Source: Cephalothrix spiralis (lineage: Eukaryota; Nemertea; Palaeonemertea; Archinemertea; Cephalotrichidae). Taken from it: DNA of 11,025 nt. Below the pieces are notes generated by a model, which was given only the letters and a program-made list of their open reading frames with translations, was not told the origin of the DNA and made no database searches. The stretch is from positions 1 to 11,025 of the forward strand of contig JAUCNG010384370.1 of assembly GCA_032353305.1 (NCBI GenBank), given 5' to 3'. Each line of letters opens with the position of its first letter. Position 1 is the first letter of the stretch. A program made the position numbers and the translations under genes. Shown in pieces: positions 7,654 to 11,025 of this stretch.

Positions 7654-8468
7654 GTAAGTTTAAAATCATAATTAAAATTGGTTTTCATCCGACGGGCAAA
7701 ATGATGTAAACTTTAAAAATTTTTTAATAATGTACACTTTTTAGTAATTTAAATATTTTGAAGTATTTTTTGATATTTTAAATTATTTTCACTTTTTAAT
7801 ACTCTTTTCTATTTAGTACTACAGTCATTGTACCAGTTCTGGCTTTGTATCAGATATGGATAATCACGTGATTTTTTCATAGACAGAAACTGAATTCTAT
7901 TTTGAAAATTATACAGAAATATCAAGAACTATTAATCTTTTATTTTACCAATTTAACTTTTGAAAAACATTTATTATTCGACGATGTTTTTCATTTTTTC
8001 ATTACAAGTTTTATGGAATTACGCATTATGGCAATTCTGTCAATTGAATGATAATGATTTTTCATTGAAGTCACATGGTTTTTTAAGTCTTATTTGATGC
8101 GCTTTTGTGTGTCAGTACTCAGTATTATCATTTAATATGTGATAAACATTTTGAATAGCAAAAACAGACCTTATTTATTTCGTTGTTTTAACACATGATC
8201 ACTTAAATCTAGCGATTATAAAATATGTTAAATTTCATTAGCCGTAATTAGAAAAAAATGGCTGGCGGAAAAAGCCTCCAATTTCTATTTTTCCCCTTGC
8301 TCAACGCTATGGTTCATTTTAAAGATTATTATATTTTAAATATAAATATATTTGTTTATACTTTATGCTCTAACGATCTCTTAATTTCAAGTAAAAAAAA
8401 AGTATGATTAATTGATCAACATTTCGTTTTATAGTAATTATAAAAATCATGTAATTTTGTTGTAAATC
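7654..8468. other. A/T-rich non-coding sequence, nothing seen
   Basis: Long T- and A-rich tracts with frequent stops in all frames. No splice-framed exon, RNA gene or bounded repeat was found. It is either the intron of the plus-strand gene or part of a long SZT2 intron. Confidence 0.5.
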
Positions 8469-8727
8469 ATATTTCGGGTATTTAAAAAAATTATAGATGT
8501 TTCAGATTCTCTTAGATTTGATTTTCTGAATAAACGCATTTTGAATTATTTTTCTGTGATAATTTTAACCGTTTTCAGGTTTATTCTGCCCGAATGTCAT
8601 TTTCTAAAGCAAATATAATATTTTAGGTTAATCTTATCGCAGAAAAATAATTCAAAATGCGTTCCTTTCAGAAAATCAAATCTAAGAGAATCTAAAACAT
8701 CTTCAATTTTTAAAAGTACCCAAAATA
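8469..8727. mobile_element. Foldback / MITE-like inverted-repeat element
   Basis: Two arms of about 100 bases (8469-8570 and 8626-8727) are inverted copies around a 55-base centre. The inner part, including GATTCTCTTAGATTTGATTT and CGCATTTTGAATTATTTTTC, is almost identical; the outer ends (CGGGTATTT against GGGTACTTTT) are more diverged. No long open frame lies inside and no target-site duplication is obvious. This fits a non-autonomous DNA element with long inverted repeats. Confidence 0.75.
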
Positions 8728-8939
8728 GAGAGGCATGGACGGATAGAATGTCGCTGCGTTTATACATATGAAAATAAAAATCGACACTTTATTTATTTTG
8801 AGAACTCTCGGCCATTTTTAATTACTACTTAAAACTGATACACTATAGCTAACCTATACGGTTTACACAGGATTAAGGCCTTTTCGACATATAGACGAAA
8901 AAATCAATCCATTATGGTGTCTGAGTTTCCAGTGATCAA

Positions 8940-8990
8940 TTGGAAAAACCCAATGGGAAATCCCATTTCGAAAATCGATGAATAAAACAT
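8940..8990 (+). repeat. Dispersed repeat, copy 1
   Basis: Contains TTGGAAAAACC, TGGGAAATCCCATTT and GATGAATAAAA in the same order and spacing as copy 2 at 10401-10450. It lies about 280 bases upstream of the small gene's coding exon. Confidence 0.65.
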
Positions 8991-9260
8991 AATAATATCA
9001 AACAGCAGAAATTGCTTAATATAATCAATAAAGTTTATTTGAAAAATAATGGAGAAAAAACCTAATTACAACATGCAAATATATGGCTATTTTTCTCATT
9101 TTGCACATGCGCAGCACCAAAATTGTGCTATAATGTTTTGAACGGTCAATTTTTTTCAATTTAAATAAGAGCTTAAAATATGTTGTTTAATTTTTCCATT
9201 GTTGGATATCCTAAAATTCTATCGATGTAATGGCTACTGCCTTGTTTTAAGTTTAGTTTT

Positions 9261-9278
9261 TAATTTTCAGTATTCAAG
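9261..9278 (+). promoter_or_regulatory. 3' splice acceptor and short 5' UTR of the small gene
   Basis: A T-rich tract (GTTTAGTTTTTAATTTTCAG) ends at 9270, eight bases before the ATG. This implies at least one upstream noncoding exon. The best-looking upstream donor I noticed is AAAG followed by GTAAGTTT at 7654, which would give a 1.6 kb intron; that pairing is inference. Confidence 0.65.
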
Positions 9279-9533
9279 ATGTCATATTCTGAGAAAGGAT
9301 ACGAGCCCGACAAGGACCCGTATGCGCCTGAACACGTACATCCTGAAGATATGGGATGCCTTCCCGATCCCGACTGTATGCCACGCGGATATGATCGAGA
9401 GTTGGAAGATCTCCACGATAGCAATGAAGATACCTGGGATGTCAGATGCCCTCCCAACCCGGACCCATGGTATGGTGGTGGATGTACAAGATTCAACAGA
9501 CCTCTAGATAGAAAGAAAAATAAGCTGAACTAA
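9279..9533 (+). CDS. 84-residue acidic Pro/Asp-rich protein of unknown function
   Basis: I do not recognise this protein. The coding exon is one uninterrupted 84-codon frame from ATG to TAA. An A at -3 of the ATG favours initiation, a strong acceptor (polypyrimidine then TTTTCAG) lies just upstream, and AATAAA is 74 bases past the stop. Base composition is clearly GC-richer than the flanks. The product has 19 Asp/Glu, 12 Pro, 4 Cys (residues 27, 33, 57, 69), 2 Trp, and a basic tail ending RPLDRKKNKLN. The composition is built round D-P units: DKDPYAPE, PDPDC, PNPDPWYGGG. There is no signal peptide or membrane segment, so it is probably a soluble, mostly extended intracellular protein. The two antisense or shifted frames over it are shadows. 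It lies opposite in strand to, and upstream of, the visible SZT2 exons, and may sit within an SZT2 intron. Confidence 0.72.
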   Translation: MSYSEKGYEPDKDPYAPEHVHPEDMGCLPDPDCMPRGYDRELEDLHDSNEDTWDVRCPPNPDPWYGGGCTRFNRPLDRKKNKLN

Positions 9534-9606
9534 ACTATGGGCTCAAAATGTACTAAAGACAAAGATCATGAATGTAGTATTAAGTTTCTGTAAAAGGGGC
9601 TTAATT

Positions 9607-9612
9607 AATAAA
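9607..9612 (+). promoter_or_regulatory. Polyadenylation signal AATAAA of the small gene
   Basis: Canonical hexamer 74 bases after the TAA at 9531-9533, followed by an A/T-rich stretch. It gives a compact 3' UTR of roughly 100 bases and supports transcription on the plus strand. Confidence 0.6.
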
Positions 9613-9844
9613 GAACGTTTTATTTTAAAAAATATAAAAGGAAATAATGTGAGCTAGATTCAGGTACAAGCCCTCAAATAAATCACAAAATCTGAAAATC
9701 AGACTTCGTTAAATTTTGATGGTTGTTTTAATCTAAATGGTACTATCCATTGAAATGGTTTGTTACTTAACGATGAAAACGAAATCCGAGGTATTGTGTC
9801 AATAACATTGCCTACATTAGCGGTTGAGGTTCCCTTGTACACGA

Positions 9845-9938
9845 TCAAAATATCCCTAAAAATTCTCAAAAAAACCTTAAATATCTCTAAAAAATCCGAA
9901 ATGAATCCCTAAAAAATCTCAAGATTCCTAAAAAATCA
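9845..9938 (+). repeat. Degenerate minisatellite, unit near TCCCTAAAAAATCTCAA
   Basis: About five imperfect units of 15-20 bases, each with (T)C(C/T)CTAAAAA followed by TC and purines. It is too degenerate for a precise period. It follows a GC-richer block (about 9770-9840) that is open in one frame on each strand without a supported start. Confidence 0.6.
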
Positions 9939-9975
9939 CAAATACATGCAGTACACTTCTTCACGCTCGCTTCTT

Positions 9976-10003
9976 CATATATTTGTATTTTAAGGATAGA
10001 CGT
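9976..10003 (+). repeat. Short dispersed repeat, copy 1
   Basis: CAT(A)TATTTGTATTTTAAGGATAGAC-type sequence shared with 10989-11016 in the same orientation. The second copy runs into the window end, so the true length of the repeat is not visible. Confidence 0.5.
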
Positions 10004-10400
10004 ATAAAAGGTTATATGTTTTAGAGACCAAAATGTTATGAAATATGTTATATTTTGGGCATTTGTATATCGATATACGACTTATACATAAAATGTGATT
10101 AGAATTCATTTGAAAGACCAATCTTCAGGCTTATCGGTATCTCAAGTGCGCATATGTCTATACAAATGCGGAAAAAAAAAATTGCCGCACAGAAATATTT
10201 ACAAATATTTGCAAATTTTCGGCATAGACGTATTTTTTCAATGATACCCTGCTTATTATTTAAATTTCTTTCTTTCAGCCTTATACTTTCTTATTCTCTT
10301 TCTTGGTACTTAAATAATTTGAAGATACCAAATAAAAGTACTGAGATTTTGAGCAAAGAATGTTCTGGATGAAGAAATAATATTTTTCCAGGTGTTTCAC
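10004..10400. other. A/T-rich non-coding sequence
   Basis: Holds a perfect 14-base palindrome GTATATCGATATAC (10065-10078) and an acceptor-like TTTCTTTCTTTCAG (about 10265-10279) with no usable exon after it. A 72-codon frame at 10154-10372 is low-complexity and unsupported. Confidence 0.4.
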
Positions 10401-10450
10401 TTGGAAAAACCAACTGGGAAATCCCATTTTTAAAATAGATGAATAAAATA
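10401..10450 (+). repeat. Dispersed repeat, copy 2
   Basis: Direct-orientation partner of 8940-8990, about 1.46 kb away; the pair brackets the small plus-strand gene. The shared TGGGAAATCCCA is itself nearly palindromic. Confidence 0.65.
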
Positions 10451-10988
10451 GTTATTGCGACAAAAATATGAAAACATAGTTATAACCTGTTATAACACGA
10501 TAATAATCAATCAAATGGATTTTAAATTGGGTAATTTTAATCTATTCAAATTATTTAAAAGAAAATCTATTTACATGGTAATTATCTTATCAAGAAAAGT
10601 TTTTCCAAAATAAATAATTCATCGAAAACTTCTGCATTGTATTGCCCTCAAAATGTGTATGATAGTCAGATTATACAATGAAAGTTTTTTCGTTTTTTAA
10701 CAGCTGCTTATTTTAGAATAATGGAAATATTATTCCAATATTTCGAAATATTTCGAAATCAAACTTTCAGTTTCTAAATTGGATTGATTTTTTACAAATT
10801 CATTAATTTATAACTGAAGTTCTATCGAATCAATGACGTTGTCAGCAGATACTTGTTTCTGAATCCACAACCAATTACAATTATTTGCCTGGGCTGGCCG
10901 GGCGCTATTATTTATGGATATAATCCCATTTTATTCTATTCACAGTCTAAACAACATTGAAGGAAAACAATCTGCTAACAAACAATTT
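10451..10988. other. A/T-rich non-coding sequence with one weak exon candidate
   Basis: Mostly A/T-rich. A GC-richer patch at 10815-10910 has a minus-strand acceptor (CCCAG) and 24 open codons (see findings). ATATTTCGAAATATTTCGAA at about 10739-10758 is a short palindromic doublet. Confidence 0.35.
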
Positions 10989-11016
10989 CATACATTTGTA
11001 TTTTAAGGATATAGAC
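10989..11016 (+). repeat. Short dispersed repeat, copy 2
   Basis: Partner of 9976-10003, with two extra bases before the shared AGAC. Possibly the edge of a longer element that continues beyond the window. Confidence 0.5.
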
Positions 11017-11025
11017 CTCTTAATT

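Noticed and set aside
9199-9507. Second plus-strand and an antisense frame over the small gene
   Set aside because: The shifted plus frame begins upstream of the acceptor, in intron-like sequence. The antisense frame has no splice or poly(A) support. The 9279 frame has acceptor, stop and AATAAA in the right order.
10154-10372. 72-codon plus-strand frame
   Set aside because: Lys/Ile/Leu/Ser-rich low-complexity translation of A/T-rich DNA without supporting signals.

Overview
The window is animal nuclear DNA, and nothing in it looks bacterial or viral. It is A+T-rich by eye. Short, GC-richer coding exons are separated by introns of about 150 to 1240 bases with standard GT/AG borders. tRNA-derived SINE-like repeats, a foldback element, poly-C runs and simple repeats fill the spaces. 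I read it as an invertebrate metazoan; the sequence does not let me name the lineage.

Positions 894-7288 on the minus strand hold an internal part of a large multi-exon gene that I identify as SZT2, the scaffold subunit of the KICSTOR complex (lysosomal amino-acid control of mTORC1). I rebuilt nine exons: 7178-7288, 5684-5936, 4815-4962, 4297-4396, 3613-3745, 3048-3209, 2191-2290, 1362-1459 and 894-958. Every junction keeps phase, giving an open segment of about 390 residues. A weaker exon lies at each end (7444-7559 upstream, 232-306 downstream). The start and stop of the gene are not in view.

Positions 9271 to about 9630 on the plus strand hold a separate small gene. A strong splice acceptor is followed by one coding exon for an 84-residue acidic, proline-rich protein with four cysteines, and then by an AATAAA signal. 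I do not recognise the protein. If further SZT2 exons lie beyond 11025, this gene is nested on the opposite strand inside an SZT2 intron.

Intron contents: a GC-richer unexplained block (424-726), two hairpin-forming palindromes on either side of exon 1362-1459, two SINE-like elements each within about 25 bases of an exon donor, C15 and C12 runs, a cluster of TTCACG-NNN-CACG motifs (6020-6475), and two diverged copies of a 60-base sequence (6621-6681, 6940-7002). Around the small gene are a 259-base inverted-repeat element (8469-8727), a repeat pair flanking the gene (8940-8990, 10401-10450), a short degenerate minisatellite (about 9845-9938) and another dispersed repeat (9976-10003, 10989-11016).

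Nothing here amounts to a clear new system. The best candidates for novelty are the unrecognised 84-residue protein gene and the TTCACG-NNN-CACG intronic cluster.
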